Shown: positions 26,894-36,824, numbered from the stretch's first letter. The stretch: 64,000 bases of DNA from Actinopolymorpha cephalotaxi (GCF_013408535.1 NZ_JACBZA010000001.1:3432850-3496849), one strand, 5' to 3'. Notes: generated by a model not told the origin, from the sequence alone. A program made the numbers and translations.

Positions 26894-26981
26894 GTGTTGG
26901 AATTTTCCGAAGGTGGCCGCACCGAGCCGTGTACGCGCCCACCTGAGCGACCTAGCCTCCCTGAAAAGGAAGGCGGTTTCC

Positions 26982-29030
26982 ATGCGCGCAGATCGCTCCG
27001 ACGACGCCGTCGAACCGACCGCACCACCCGAGCAGGGGATCGCTCTCCCACTGAACCCGTCCCGGCGGCACCTGCTGCGTGCGGGCGGCGTCATGGCCAC
27101 CGCCGCGTTCACGGCCGGCTGCGACATGTTGTCCACCAAGCCGCAGGCGAAGCGAGCCGGCGGCACCGGCGGCGAAGGTTCCTCCACCGCCAAGGAGGCG
27201 CCCGAGCTCAGCAAGCGGGTCAAGGCCGGAGACCTCCCACCCCTGAAGCAGCGACTGCCCACCGATCCGCTGGTGGTCCCACCGCACGAGCGGATCGGCA
27301 CGTACGGCGGTCAGTGGGACCTGTTCGGTGACAGCCCCCCGGCAGGTGGCGGTGCGGAGGTCTACTACGAGTGGCTGGTCCGGTGGAGCGCGGACTGGAA
27401 GAAGGTGATCCCGAACGTCGTTCGTTCGTGGGAGATCCGCGGCGACGGCCGGGAGTACACCTTCCACCTGCGCCGGGGCATGAAGTGGTCGGACGGAGAG
27501 CCCTTCACCACCGAGGACATCGCCTTCGCCTACGAGGATGTGGTGCTCAACAACGAGCTGTTCTCCGCACCGCCGAACTTCTTCGTCACCGCCGACCGGC
27601 CGGCACACCTGGACGTCCTCGACGAGCACACGTTCCGGTTCGTCTTCACCAGGCCGAACGGACTGTTCCTGGAGCAGTTGGCGTCCAACGGCGCACACGT
27701 GCTGACGATCTGCGCCAAGCACTACTTCCGCCAGTTCCATCCCAAGTACAACAAGGACATCGGTGAGCTGCTGAAGAAGGAGAAGACCGAGCACTGGTAC
27801 CAGCTCTTCGCCCAGAAGGGCGGCTCACAGGGGTGGATCGGCGACATCTGGCAGCCGCAGGTCCCGCTGCTGACGGCGTGGCACACCACCAGCGTCACCC
27901 AGCAGGGCAACCGGATGATCCTCGAACGCAACCCGTACTACTGGAAGACCGATCCGCAGGGACGCCAGCTTCCCTACCTGGACCGCATCGTCCGGACCGT
28001 GATCAGTGACCAGGAGGCCGCGCTGTTGCGGGCGATGGACGGGGAGTTCGAGCTCCTCAGTCCGACGTTCTACAACCCCAACCTCGGAACGCCGAAGAAC
28101 AAGCCGGTGCTCGCGTCCAACCGGGAACGCGGTGAGTACGAGTTCGTCGAGGGTCTGGACTCGACGATGAACAAGACCGTCATCGCGTTCAACCTCAACC
28201 ACCCGGACCGAAAGCTCCGGGAGGTGTTCCAGAACCGCGACTTCCGGATCGGCCTGTCCTACGCGATCAACCGCAAGGAGATCATCGCGGCGGTCTACCA
28301 GCGGCAGGGCGAACCCTGGCAGGCAGCACCCCGCAAGGAGTCGGAGTTCTACCTCGAGCAGCTCGCCACGCAGTACACCGCGTACGACCCGAAGCTGGCC
28401 GACCGGCACCTGGACAAGGCCGGTTACACCCGCCGTGACCCGGAGGGGTTCAGGCTGCGGCCGGACGGAAAGCGGCTGACGTTCAACATCGACGTGATCA
28501 CCGAGGAGCCGACCCAGATCGACGCACTCCAACTCGTCCGCGGCTACTGGGAACGCGTCGGGGTGAAGCTGAACCTCTACTCGATCGACCGTTCGCTGTA
28601 CTACACGCGCAAGGCGGCGAACAAACACGAGGCGAGCGTGTGGACCGGCGACGGCGGCCTGCGGGACGGCATCGTGGATCCGCGGTGGTATTTCCCGGCG
28701 AACAACGAGTCCAACTTCGCACTCCTGTGGTCGACCTGGTACACCAGCCGCGGACGGAGCGGTGAGAAGCCGCCCGAGGCCGCACGCCGCCAGATGAGCC
28801 TGTACGACCGGATCGGGGAGACCGTCGACGAGAACCGCAGACGTGAACTGTTCATGGAGATCCTGCGGATCGCCGCGGAGGAGTTCTGGGTGCTGGGCAC
28901 CGTCCTCCCGGTCGGGACGTTCGGCATCAAGCGAAGGAACTTCCACAACGTGCCGAAGTCGATGATCGCGTCCTGGCGCTACCCGACCCCGGGCCCGACC
29001 GCGCCGGAGCAGTACTTCGTCACGTCCTGA
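26982..29030 (+). CDS. Orphan ABC substrate-binding lipoprotein, family 5
   Basis: 682 aa. Tat motif (PSRRHLLRAGG) and lipobox (FTAGC) mark an exported lipoprotein. The family-5 (DppA/OppA-like) fold is shown by YEWLVRWSADWKKVIPNVVRSWEI, the YTFHLRRGMKWSDGEPFTTED strand, and FRIGLSYAINRKEII. It is longer than usual family-5 proteins (~550 aa). No permease or ATPase genes are adjacent; permeases must be encoded elsewhere. It resembles the other two orphan proteins in the window (32707 and 56437) in plan but is more distant than they are from each other. ATG follows AAGGAAGG. Confidence 0.88.
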   Translation: MRADRSDDAVEPTAPPEQGIALPLNPSRRHLLRAGGVMATAAFTAGCDMLSTKPQAKRAGGTGGEGSSTAKEAPELSKRVKAGDLPPLKQRLPTDPLVVPPHERIGTYGGQWDLFGDSPPAGGGAEVYYEWLVRWSADWKKVIPNVVRSWEIRGDGREYTFHLRRGMKWSDGEPFTTEDIAFAYEDVVLNNELFSAPPNFFVTADRPAHLDVLDEHTFRFVFTRPNGLFLEQLASNGAHVLTICAKHYFRQFHPKYNKDIGELLKKEKTEHWYQLFAQKGGSQGWIGDIWQPQVPLLTAWHTTSVTQQGNRMILERNPYYWKTDPQGRQLPYLDRIVRTVISDQEAALLRAMDGEFELLSPTFYNPNLGTPKNKPVLASNRERGEYEFVEGLDSTMNKTVIAFNLNHPDRKLREVFQNRDFRIGLSYAINRKEIIAAVYQRQGEPWQAAPRKESEFYLEQLATQYTAYDPKLADRHLDKAGYTRRDPEGFRLRPDGKRLTFNIDVITEEPTQIDALQLVRGYWERVGVKLNLYSIDRSLYYTRKAANKHEASVWTGDGGLRDGIVDPRWYFPANNESNFALLWSTWYTSRGRSGEKPPEAARRQMSLYDRIGETVDENRRRELFMEILRIAAEEFWVLGTVLPVGTFGIKRRNFHNVPKSMIASWRYPTPGPTAPEQYFVTS

Positions 29031-29089
29031 GCCGCATCGCCACCTCCGGTGAACGCGGGCCTTCAGCGAGGTCGCATGACATTAGCCCC

Positions 29090-29105
29090 GTTTGCGTGTA
29101 CAAAC
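29090..29105. promoter_or_regulatory. Small inverted repeat upstream of the beta-propeller gene
   Basis: GTTTG-CGTGTA-CAAAC, an imperfectly AT-rich dyad in an otherwise GC-rich gap, 67 bases before the GTG at 29172. Could be an operator; no evidence beyond symmetry. Confidence 0.25.
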
Positions 29106-29171
29106 TAACCGAACCACGGGGGCCAGCACCCAAGCGCCGCACCCCACCCTTCTTGCTCTCGAGGAGCAGAC

Positions 29172-32090
29172 GTGTCCGGAGTACCTCTCCGTCGGCCTCG
29201 TCGCCCACTTGTTCTGACCTGCGCAGCGATCGCTGCCGTCTCAGCAACGGTGGTCGCAATGAGTACCACCGCCACCCCGCAAGGCACAGGCGAGACCACG
29301 CATCGAACAGCGCTACCCCACGTAGCGAAGGAGTACCTGCACGAAATTCAGGGCGTCGACGAAGCCGACGGCGCCGGTGGCGAGACGAAGGAGATCACCA
29401 GCGCCCTCGCCCAGTTCAACGACGCACGCAACGCCCCGGGCTTCGCGCTCCAGGGCGGCTACACCGCGGCGGTCGACCACGTCCACGGCATGACGTCGAC
29501 GGGTGGAGCGTGGGACGAGGTCAGCAACGTACCCTACAACTCCGACGACCAGCGCTACCGCGACTACTACGCCAACACGACTGCGGGCGGCGGCTTCGTG
29601 ACCGGTCGGGTGCAGGCACTCGCGGCCGGGGGCGACTACCTGTTCGCAGCAGGTGCCAGCGGCGGTGTCTACCGCAGGAACGTCGCCCAGAACGGCCCGT
29701 GGACGTCCATCTCCGACGTCAGCGGCGGAGTGCCCGCGCTGTCGAGCGGCGCGCTCGCCTACGTCGCCTCCCGGGACGAGCTCTGGTACGCCACCGGCGA
29801 CGGATCGACCGGCGCGACCACCTACGCCGGTGACGGCGTCTGGGTCGCCCAGCACGCGAGCACCACGCCGGTCTGGACCCACCTCGCCGACGGGGACGCC
29901 GCGCCCGGCCAGACCGGCACGCGGAAGAACCTCTTCGACGGCGCCGTCATCCAGCAGATCCGGTTCAACAAGGCCGGCACCTGGGCGTACGCCCCGTCCA
30001 GCTTCGGGCTGTGGCGCCACTCGACCACCGACCTGAACGCCACCTGGAAGCCGGTGTTCGTGCCCAACCCGAGTGCACTGCCCTCAGACACTCCCACCGG
30101 CACGCACAGCACCGACAACTACGTCACCGACGTCGCCATCGACCCCACGAACGACAGCCACCTGGTCGCCGCCTTCGGCTGGGTCGCCGGCGGCACCGAC
30201 AACGGGTGGTACGACGGGCGCTACGACGCGGGCACGCAGTCGTGGACGTTCGCGAAGTCGAACGTGACCGGCTCGATCAACCCGAAGGACATCGGGCGGA
30301 CCACCTTCGCCTGGGGTAAGAAGAAGCTGTACGCGCTCGTGCACAACCCCGACCACGCCAGCCAGGGCAACAGCTACTCCGAGCTCGGCGGCATCTACGT
30401 CTCGAACAGCGGCTCGGTGTCCGGACCCTGGTCGAAGATCGCCGACTCCCAAAAGCTGGCACAGGCCGGCTCCGCGCTGGACCCGACCGTCAAGCACGCC
30501 GGCGCGGTGAATCCGGGCTACCAGCCGGGCGTGCAGGCCTGGTACAACCAGTTCCTCGCCGTCGACCCGACCAATGACGACCACGTGTTCGCGGGGCTGG
30601 AGGAGGTCTACGAGACGAAGAACTCCGGAGCGAGCTGGACCACCCCCGGCCCGTACTGGAACTTCTTCTTCTCCTGCTGGGGCAGCGACGCGAACGCCGA
30701 CCAGCTCGGCTGCCCGAGCACCACGCACTCCGACCAGCACGCGGTCGCGATCGCGAACGGCCGGCTCTACGTCGGCAACGACGGCGGTCTCTACACCCGC
30801 CCGGTCAGCGGCCGAGCCAACGGCGAGGGCCACGCGACGGACTGGCAGAGCCTCAGCGCTCCGCAGAGCGGCACGCCGGACTTCCTGCAGTACTACGCCG
30901 TCGGCATCGGCAAGGTCGACCCCGCCAAGGCGGCCGCCATCATGGGCACCAGGTCCTACGATCACAACGGTGTCGTGGTCAGCGGCGGCCTCCAGGACAA
31001 CGGTGGCTCGATCCTGTTCACCGGCGCCTCCTCCGAGAAGACGATGGGCTCCAACTTCGGCGGCGACGGCGGCGACGTCCTCGTCGACCCGAACGACGGC
31101 TGCCGGATCGTCCAGGAGTACGTCGATCTGGCGATGCGGGTGACCAACGTGTGCGCCGCCGCGACCGGGACGGACTCGTTCACCGACCTCAGCAAGGCGC
31201 ACACGCGCAGCATCGCGCCTCCGGAGACGACGGCCCGGTTCACCGCGCCGTTCGCCGCCGACCACGAGCACATCGACAACTGGCTGGCGGGCGGGCAGCG
31301 TGTCTGGCTGAACACCAAGGGTTTCAACATCGCCTCCGGCCAGGACTGGCAGAAGCTCGTCGACCTGGGCACGAACGCGGCCGGCACCGCTGCGCGCACC
31401 GCGACGGCGGTCGCCTCCGACCACGGTGACGCGATCGTGCCGTTCTGCGGCTCGTGCAGCCCCGGCGGCGCGTTCGAGAGTGGCTACGCGTTCGGCAGGG
31501 CCGACGCCGCGGCGCTCGGGGGCTCCGGCAACCACGGCTGGAAGATCCTGACCACCACCGACGCCAAGGTCGTCGACGCGGGCGGCAAGGTCGTCGGTAC
31601 GCTGCCGAACCGGATGATCTCCGGCGCGGACGTCTACCGTGAAGCCGGGCAAGTTCACTACCTGCTGGCGTTCAACGGCTTCTCGCGGCGCTGGGTCGAG
31701 GGACCCGGCGCGGGCATCGGGCACCTGTTCGAGTCCACCGACGGCGTGACGTGGCACGACTGGTCCAACGGCAGCGACGCCTCGACCAGCCTTCCCGACG
31801 TACCCGCCAGCACCGTGAAGTTCGTCGGCGACGGCAGGGTCGCTCTCGGCACGGACCTCGGCGCCTTCCTCCGCGATGCGGACGGCAACTGGGCCAAGCT
31901 CGGAACCGGCCTGCCGGCGACCGTCGTGAACGACCTCGAGCCGGGGCCGGCAGGTGACGACCACCTGTACGCCGCCACCTACGGTCGGGGCATCTGGAAG
32001 CTCGCCACGACGACGGTGCACTACGCCGGCGGCGACGCCTCGCAGGATGACTGGTGGAACGCGCACAAGCCTGCGGGCGCCACCCCGTAG
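29172..32090 (+). CDS. Large secreted beta-propeller protein (BNR/VPS10/GH74-like repeats)
   Basis: 972 aa. Signal peptide-like start (PLVLTCAAIAAVSATVVAMS). The mature protein is built of propeller repeats: DPTNDSHLVAAFG, DPTNDDHVFAGLEEVYETKNSG, VGNDGGLYTRP, SGGLQDNGGS, DPNDGCRIVQEY, and the closing LYAATYGRGIWKLAT. This is the pattern of sortilin/GH74/exo-sialidase-like proteins that read tandem Asp-box blades. No catalytic residues of a named hydrolase can be assigned by eye. GTG 29172 has GAGGAG five bases upstream. It lies 141 bases after an orphan binding-protein gene, same strand, possibly one transcript, and ends at a strong hairpin. Confidence 0.8.
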   Translation: MSGVPLRRPRRPLVLTCAAIAAVSATVVAMSTTATPQGTGETTHRTALPHVAKEYLHEIQGVDEADGAGGETKEITSALAQFNDARNAPGFALQGGYTAAVDHVHGMTSTGGAWDEVSNVPYNSDDQRYRDYYANTTAGGGFVTGRVQALAAGGDYLFAAGASGGVYRRNVAQNGPWTSISDVSGGVPALSSGALAYVASRDELWYATGDGSTGATTYAGDGVWVAQHASTTPVWTHLADGDAAPGQTGTRKNLFDGAVIQQIRFNKAGTWAYAPSSFGLWRHSTTDLNATWKPVFVPNPSALPSDTPTGTHSTDNYVTDVAIDPTNDSHLVAAFGWVAGGTDNGWYDGRYDAGTQSWTFAKSNVTGSINPKDIGRTTFAWGKKKLYALVHNPDHASQGNSYSELGGIYVSNSGSVSGPWSKIADSQKLAQAGSALDPTVKHAGAVNPGYQPGVQAWYNQFLAVDPTNDDHVFAGLEEVYETKNSGASWTTPGPYWNFFFSCWGSDANADQLGCPSTTHSDQHAVAIANGRLYVGNDGGLYTRPVSGRANGEGHATDWQSLSAPQSGTPDFLQYYAVGIGKVDPAKAAAIMGTRSYDHNGVVVSGGLQDNGGSILFTGASSEKTMGSNFGGDGGDVLVDPNDGCRIVQEYVDLAMRVTNVCAAATGTDSFTDLSKAHTRSIAPPETTARFTAPFAADHEHIDNWLAGGQRVWLNTKGFNIASGQDWQKLVDLGTNAAGTAARTATAVASDHGDAIVPFCGSCSPGGAFESGYAFGRADAAALGGSGNHGWKILTTTDAKVVDAGGKVVGTLPNRMISGADVYREAGQVHYLLAFNGFSRRWVEGPGAGIGHLFESTDGVTWHDWSNGSDASTSLPDVPASTVKFVGDGRVALGTDLGAFLRDADGNWAKLGTGLPATVVNDLEPGPAGDDHLYAATYGRGIWKLATTTVHYAGGDASQDDWWNAHKPAGATP

Positions 32091-32097
32091 GGAACTC

Positions 32098-32128
32098 GGC
32101 CCGGCTGGGCACACAACCCAGCCGGGCC
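32098..32128. terminator. Strong hairpin terminator
   Basis: A perfect 12-base stem GGCCCGGCTGGG / CCCAGCCGGGCC with a 7-base loop (CACACAA), starting 7 bases after the propeller-gene stop. Very GC-rich and without a T-tract, but position and perfection support transcription termination. Confidence 0.75.
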
Positions 32129-32281
32129 CAGCCGGGCCGCGCAACGGCGTCGGTCGGTGACCACTGTGACGGTCGCCGGCCGACGCCGTTTCCGTTTCGG
32201 CCCGAGGCGAGCGATCCTGAACACGGGGACATCCTGGCCAACCAGCCGGTCATGCACAGGTTTGCGCAGGAGGTGAGGATC

Positions 32282-32659
32282 GTGACGATCAGAGTGCGGC
32301 TTCGGCGGGTCTACGACCCACCCTCCCCCGAGGACGGCACGCGGGTTCTCGTCGACCGGGTCTGGCCGCGGGGCCTTACCAAGGAGGCGGCCGCACTGGA
32401 TTCGTGGGAGAAGGAGATCGCACCGTCCACTCAGCTGCGTAAGTGGTACGGCCACCAACCGGGGAAGTTCGAGGAGTTCACGCGTCGCTACTCCGCTGAG
32501 TTGTCCGAGCCCGAGCGCGACGCTGTGCTCGACCGGCTCCGGAAACTCGCACGTAGAACCCCGGTGACACTCCTGACGGCGACGAAGGACGTCGAGCACA
32601 GCCAGGCCGCGGTACTCGCTCAGCGCCTCGGTGGGACGAAAGGCAGCCGTGGCCGGTGA
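32282..32659 (+). CDS. DUF488-family protein
   Basis: 125 aa. Contains the family signatures RVYDPPSPEDGTRVLVDRVWPRG near the start, LRKWYGHQPGKFEEF in the middle and VTLLTATKDVEHSQAAVLA at the end. DUF488 proteins are small single-domain proteins of unresolved function, often linked to stress genes. The GTG was chosen because AGGAGGTGAGG lies just upstream and the conserved region begins immediately. Confidence 0.85.
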   Translation: MTIRVRLRRVYDPPSPEDGTRVLVDRVWPRGLTKEAAALDSWEKEIAPSTQLRKWYGHQPGKFEEFTRRYSAELSEPERDAVLDRLRKLARRTPVTLLTATKDVEHSQAAVLAQRLGGTKGSRGR

Positions 32660-32706
32660 CCGCGGACCACAGGTCCGAGGGCACCGGCCACTGATGCGCT
32701 GCCGAC

Positions 32707-34875
32707 CTAGTGCTTCTCAGGGTCGGACCAGAACACCGTCTCGGGGTCGTAGACCGCAGGGGTCGGGTGGATCCACGGAGCGGTGAAGCCGCCCTGGCCG
32801 AGATTCTCCTTACGAGGAACGTTCTTCAGCTCCTGGTGCGCGAGCATGACCGAGGGCGCGTTCGACACCGAGCCCTGGAAGAACGGCCCCTCCTTGACGT
32901 GGATCTTCGTCATCTCCCACACCAGGCGGTGCCGGCCCATCTCGTCGACCGTGGTCTTGCTCTGGTCGTACAGCTTCCAGAGTCGTTCGACCGGACCGCC
33001 CGCCTCCGGCTCCATCCGGGGTGGTGTCCGCTTGAACGGGTCGACGTTCTTCTGCTTGTGCTCGTCCGGGGTGCCACGCACGTTGTAGAACTGACCCTCC
33101 AGCGGGGCCCAGCGGCTCGGCTCCAGCGGCACCAGCCACTGCGGGTAGACCAGGCAGTTCGGGCCGTCGCCGACGCCCCAGCCCGAGTTGGACATCAGCT
33201 TGCCGGTGTTCCACTCGGTGCCGTACGCCTCCGGGGAGATCGGGAACTGGCGGGCGTCGATCCCGATCGCCTTCCAGTCCCGCACCAGCAGCTCGTTCAG
33301 CTTCTTGTAGTCGCTGCCGACGTTCGAGGCGTACTGCAGGCGAACGATCAGCTTGCTGCCGTCCGGCGCCTCCCGCTTGCCGTCGCCGTCCTTGTCCACC
33401 ACGCCGAGTGCGTCGAGGATCGCCTTCGCCTTCTCCGGGTCGTGCTTGACGTAGCTGTCACGCCACTGCTTGTAGACCTGCTTGCCCTCGTCGTTGACGT
33501 GGTACTCGATGGCCTTGGTGCTCATCGTGCCGGTGGTCTTCTCACCGGTGTTGAAGTAGATGGTCTTCTGGGCGTCCTCGCGGTTGAACGCGAAGGAGAG
33601 TGCCTGGCGGAACTTCGGCTCGCGGATCAGCTTGCGGAGCTTCTCGTCGTAGTAGTCGTAGTTGAAGAAGAACGCCGCTCCCGTGCCGTCTCCCGCGTCC
33701 CACAGGATCGGTACGGTCTTGCTCGCGGACTGCGCCGCCTTCAGGCCCGACACGTCGCTCAGCGACACGCCCATGAACCCACCCAGCAGGTAGTCGATCT
33801 TGCCCTGCTGGATCTGCAGCTTGGCGACCTCCTGGTTCTGCACCGCGGAGGCCGTGAGCGTGTCGACGTAGGGAAGCTGGTTGCCCTGCCGGTCGACGCA
33901 CCAGTAGTACGGGTTGCGCTCCCAGCCGGACTGCCGTCCTTCCTTGTACGACTTCAGCCGCCAGCCGGTCATGGTCGGGCTGTCCGGGTTGATCTGCCAG
34001 TTGCGCTTCTTCTCGAACTCACCGTCGGCGGTGGCCCAGTTCTTGCCGACCGACTTGTTGTACTTCGGGTGGAACTGCTTCATGTAGTGCTTGGGCTCCA
34101 TCCAACCGGGTCCGATGCCACGGTTGACCCACATGGCAAGGCGGTCCGCGGTCAGCGGTGCGGGCGCGTCGAACTTCATCACGATCGTGTAGTCGTCGGG
34201 TGCGGTCATCTTCATGACCGTTCCCTTGCCCGACTTCGCCTCGTCCGGCGGCACCTCGGAGTGCTGTTCGTTGAGGACCATGTCCTCCCACCAGAACATC
34301 ACGTCCGCGGTGGTCCACGGCTGGCCGTCGGACCACTTGAGGCCCTTGCGGAAGTGCAGCGTCCACTCGGATGCGTCGGCGTTGGACGACCAGCTCTCCA
34401 CCAGGCCGGGGCCGATGTCGAGGCCGTCGTTGAGCCACCGCAGCGGGGAGTGGCCGTACATGTACTCCTTCAGCTGCCCGTCGTCGGTGGCAGGGATCAT
34501 CATCCTCAGGTTGCCGCCGTACTTGCCGGGCTCCAGCCAGTTGTGCGGGACGACGTAGGGGTTGTCCGGGAGCCGCTTCTCCACGGGCGGCAACTTCCCC
34601 TGCTTCACCTGCGCGGCCAGCGAGGGAGCTTCCTTGAACGACGCCGGGGCCGCGAGCGGCTTGCGGGCCGAGCCCTTGCGGTTCGCGCTTCCGGCCTGGG
34701 CGGCGGTCTTCTTCCGTCCCTCCTGCCCACCGGAACCTGAGTTACAGCCGGCGAGGGTCAGGGCCGCTGCCGTGACCGCGGACCCGTACAGAAGCGCCCG
34801 TCGCGTCAACCCTCCCTGCTCGTTCTCGTCTGCGGAGTTGTTGGTCGCTGTTCGACGGACCATGCGTTTCACCAC
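32707..34875 (-). CDS. Orphan ABC substrate-binding lipoprotein, family 5 (paralogue of 56437)
   Basis: 722 aa, beginning GTG-GTG; an ATG four codons later (34863) is an alternative start. Tat motif (LTRRALLYG) and lipobox (LTLAGC). Body is an oversize family-5 binding protein (YMYGHSPLRWLNDGLDIGPG, WTLHFRKGLKWSDGQPWTT, FRQALSFAFNREDAQK). By eye it is very similar along its whole length to the protein encoded at 56437-58611, a recent duplication on the same strand. No transporter permease or ATPase gene is adjacent. Ligand unknown; family-5 members of this size in carbohydrate loci often bind oligosaccharides. Confidence 0.9.
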   Translation of the reverse strand: MVKRMVRRTATNNSADENEQGGLTRRALLYGSAVTAAALTLAGCNSGSGGQEGRKKTAAQAGSANRKGSARKPLAAPASFKEAPSLAAQVKQGKLPPVEKRLPDNPYVVPHNWLEPGKYGGNLRMMIPATDDGQLKEYMYGHSPLRWLNDGLDIGPGLVESWSSNADASEWTLHFRKGLKWSDGQPWTTADVMFWWEDMVLNEQHSEVPPDEAKSGKGTVMKMTAPDDYTIVMKFDAPAPLTADRLAMWVNRGIGPGWMEPKHYMKQFHPKYNKSVGKNWATADGEFEKKRNWQINPDSPTMTGWRLKSYKEGRQSGWERNPYYWCVDRQGNQLPYVDTLTASAVQNQEVAKLQIQQGKIDYLLGGFMGVSLSDVSGLKAAQSASKTVPILWDAGDGTGAAFFFNYDYYDEKLRKLIREPKFRQALSFAFNREDAQKTIYFNTGEKTTGTMSTKAIEYHVNDEGKQVYKQWRDSYVKHDPEKAKAILDALGVVDKDGDGKREAPDGSKLIVRLQYASNVGSDYKKLNELLVRDWKAIGIDARQFPISPEAYGTEWNTGKLMSNSGWGVGDGPNCLVYPQWLVPLEPSRWAPLEGQFYNVRGTPDEHKQKNVDPFKRTPPRMEPEAGGPVERLWKLYDQSKTTVDEMGRHRLVWEMTKIHVKEGPFFQGSVSNAPSVMLAHQELKNVPRKENLGQGGFTAPWIHPTPAVYDPETVFWSDPEKH

Positions 34876-34940
34876 CGGATCCCAACGCTGCGGCTAGAAA
34901 ACGGTGAAGGCGCCGTACTGGCCGACTTCACCGGGGTGAC

Positions 34941-34951
34941 GAGAAGAATAG
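34941..34951 (-). promoter_or_regulatory. Conserved -10-like element before the 32707 binding protein
   Basis: GAGAAGAATAG on the plus strand (minus-strand core TATTCT) lies 66 bases before the start. The same 11 bases occur 67 bases before the start of the paralogue (58678-58688), while most of the surrounding leader has diverged, suggesting a retained promoter -10. Confidence 0.45.
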
Positions 34952-35084
34952 GGATGTCACCTTGGGTTGGCGTTCGTTTTCCGGTTTCGGCCACACCACC
35001 ACGGTTTATGTACGTTCTGCGACCATGCGGCACCCCATTCGGAACCCCTGTCGGGTAAAAAATCGGGTGGATCCGTGGGTCAGG

Positions 35085-36026
35085 TCACCCGTTCGACTGC
35101 CGCGCCGACGCGGCGTCACGATGGGACCGGCAACGCGTCAGGTAGTCGTCCAGTAACTCCAGGCCGACCTCGGCGGCCATCTCCTCCGCCGGCACGTCGC
35201 ACTCACTGGTGACGAGTACGGACCCGAGCAGGCCCGGGTCGTGGATGCGGACGCCGCGGCCGTAGCGGCGCTTGAGTTCGGCGAGCCGGTCGCTGTTGAA
35301 GTCGAGGTGGGCGACGACCCTGTCGAGGTTGATCCGGTGCGTCACGTGGTCGACGTAGTTGGTGCTGGCCGCGACCGGTTCTCCCACGGGCGAGACGATC
35401 CCGCACGGTGCAGGCGGGCGGACGGCCGCCACCAGCCAGGCGCGGCTGGAGTACGCCCACTGGGTCTGCAGGAAACTGCCGTGGAACATCGAACTGAACA
35501 GCACCAGGTCGGGCCGGGCCGCCGCGTAGCGCTCGCGCAGCTGGTCGAAGTTGAGGTCGAAGCAGATCACGCAGGCGACCCGCCCGATGTCGAGGTCGAA
35601 CACCGGGGCGGCGTCGCCGTGGGTGAGCCCGAGCTCGTCGTGTTCGCCGATCGTGAGATGGAACTTGTCGTACGTCCCGCCGACCGCTCCGGTCCGGTCG
35701 ATCAGCTGGAGCGAGTTGTGCCAGCGGCCGTCCGCTGCCTGCCGAACCGCGGAGTAGCCGATGTGGCAGCCGTGCTCGCGGGCCACCTCGGCGAGGCGGT
35801 CACGGACCCGGTCTCCCCTGGCCCGGTAGTAGTCCATCGGGGCGTCGGTGACCCACTCGTCGCAGTACTCGGACAGCAGAACGAGATCGGGTCGGTCCGG
35901 CAGGACCGCGGCGAGGCGCCGCACCAGGCCGTCGGCGATGAGCTCGGCGGCCCGGGCGGCATCCAGATCCGGGCCGGGATTCCAGGCCGGGGCGGAGACG
36001 GCGCTGACCGTGACCCAGCGGGCCAT
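35085..36026 (-). CDS. Carbon-nitrogen hydrolase (nitrilase superfamily)
   Basis: 313 aa. The Glu-Lys-Cys triad is visible: Glu in LVLLSEYCDE, Lys in YDKFHLTIGE and Cys in VACVICFDLNFDQLRE. Members cleave nitriles, amides or carbamoyl groups. It is the last gene of the 12-gene operon, three bases after the FadR-type regulator. An amide-bond hydrolase in a sugar cluster could act on an amidated or N-acylated sugar acid; that is inference. No signal peptide, so cytoplasmic. Confidence 0.88.
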   Translation of the reverse strand: MARWVTVSAVSAPAWNPGPDLDAARAAELIADGLVRRLAAVLPDRPDLVLLSEYCDEWVTDAPMDYYRARGDRVRDRLAEVAREHGCHIGYSAVRQAADGRWHNSLQLIDRTGAVGGTYDKFHLTIGEHDELGLTHGDAAPVFDLDIGRVACVICFDLNFDQLRERYAAARPDLVLFSSMFHGSFLQTQWAYSSRAWLVAAVRPPAPCGIVSPVGEPVAASTNYVDHVTHRINLDRVVAHLDFNSDRLAELKRRYGRGVRIHDPGLLGSVLVTSECDVPAEEMAAEVGLELLDDYLTRCRSHRDAASARQSNG

Positions 36027-36029
36027 GCG

Positions 36030-36785
36030 TCATCCTGCCTGTTCGTAGCGGCGGGCGACGCGCTCCAGGTGGGTACGCATGGCCTGCTCGGCAAGCATCA
36101 GGTCGGCTGAACTCAGCGCGTACATGATGGTCCGGTGCTCGGCGTCACTCTCCTCGTGGTGCCCCACAGCGGACTCGGTGAGCGCCGCGCCCCGGCGGCG
36201 TTCCGAAGCGAGGGCGTCGGCGAGCGCCTCGTGGATGGCGGTGAAGAAGCGGTTCTCCGAGGCGCGGACGATCATCTGGTGGAACGTGAGGTCGAGCTCC
36301 ACCCGGGCGGCGAGGTCGTCGCCGCAGGCCGTGGTCTTGCCGAGGATCTCCTCCAGCTCGGCGAGCCGGCTCTCGTTGATGCGGGTGGCGGCCAACCCCG
36401 CGGCCTTGGTCTCCAGCGCCTGGCGGAGTTCGAGCAGCTCCCCGATGGCGTGTTTGTCCATGCCGGTGGCGAGCTTGAAGTAGCCGTGCACGGCCACCGG
36501 CCGCAGGTCGCTGACCACGGCACGCTTGCCCTGCTGGGTGCGCAGCACGCCCTGCTGGCCGAGCTGCCGCAGCGCGTCGCGGACGACGCGCTGGCTCACG
36601 CCGTACTCGTCGGCGAGCACCGCCTCCGACGGCAGCGGGTCCCCGGCGACCAGGCCCTCGCGCCGGATGTAGTCGGTGAGGCCGTCGGCGACCTGGGCGC
36701 CCAGCAGCACCCGGTCACTACCCCGGCGGCGGCCCGCGGGCGCGCGAACCTCGCTGCTGCCCGCTTCCTGAGGACGCGCGCTCAT
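36030..36785 (-). CDS. FadR-subfamily GntR transcriptional regulator
   Basis: 251 aa. N-terminal winged helix (GDPLPSEAVLADEYGVSQRVVRDALRQL) and C-terminal FCD ligand domain with metal-type residues (D and H in ELDLTFHQMIV, then HHEESDAEHRTIMYAL and AMRTHL). FadR-type regulators with FCD domains commonly sense sugar acids or other carboxylates, fitting this locus. It is within the operon, but the motif AC[C/A]TAGG[A/T]C lies 46 bases upstream of its start, suggesting autoregulation from an internal promoter. It is the only regulator gene in 35-58 kb and so the likely controller of the whole set. Confidence 0.92.
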   Translation of the reverse strand: MSARPQEAGSSEVRAPAGRRRGSDRVLLGAQVADGLTDYIRREGLVAGDPLPSEAVLADEYGVSQRVVRDALRQLGQQGVLRTQQGKRAVVSDLRPVAVHGYFKLATGMDKHAIGELLELRQALETKAAGLAATRINESRLAELEEILGKTTACGDDLAARVELDLTFHQMIVRASENRFFTAIHEALADALASERRRGAALTESAVGHHEESDAEHRTIMYALSSADLMLAEQAMRTHLERVARRYEQAG

Positions 36786-36824
36786 GTCGGACCGCCTCTC
36801 TCGGCGCGTGTACGTGGAGTGAGC

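Noticed and set aside
34976-35160. Plus-strand small open frames between the orphan binding protein and the nitrilase gene
   Set aside because: No ribosome site and unlike protein sequence; the 209-base gap is better explained as the promoter region of the minus-strand binding protein.
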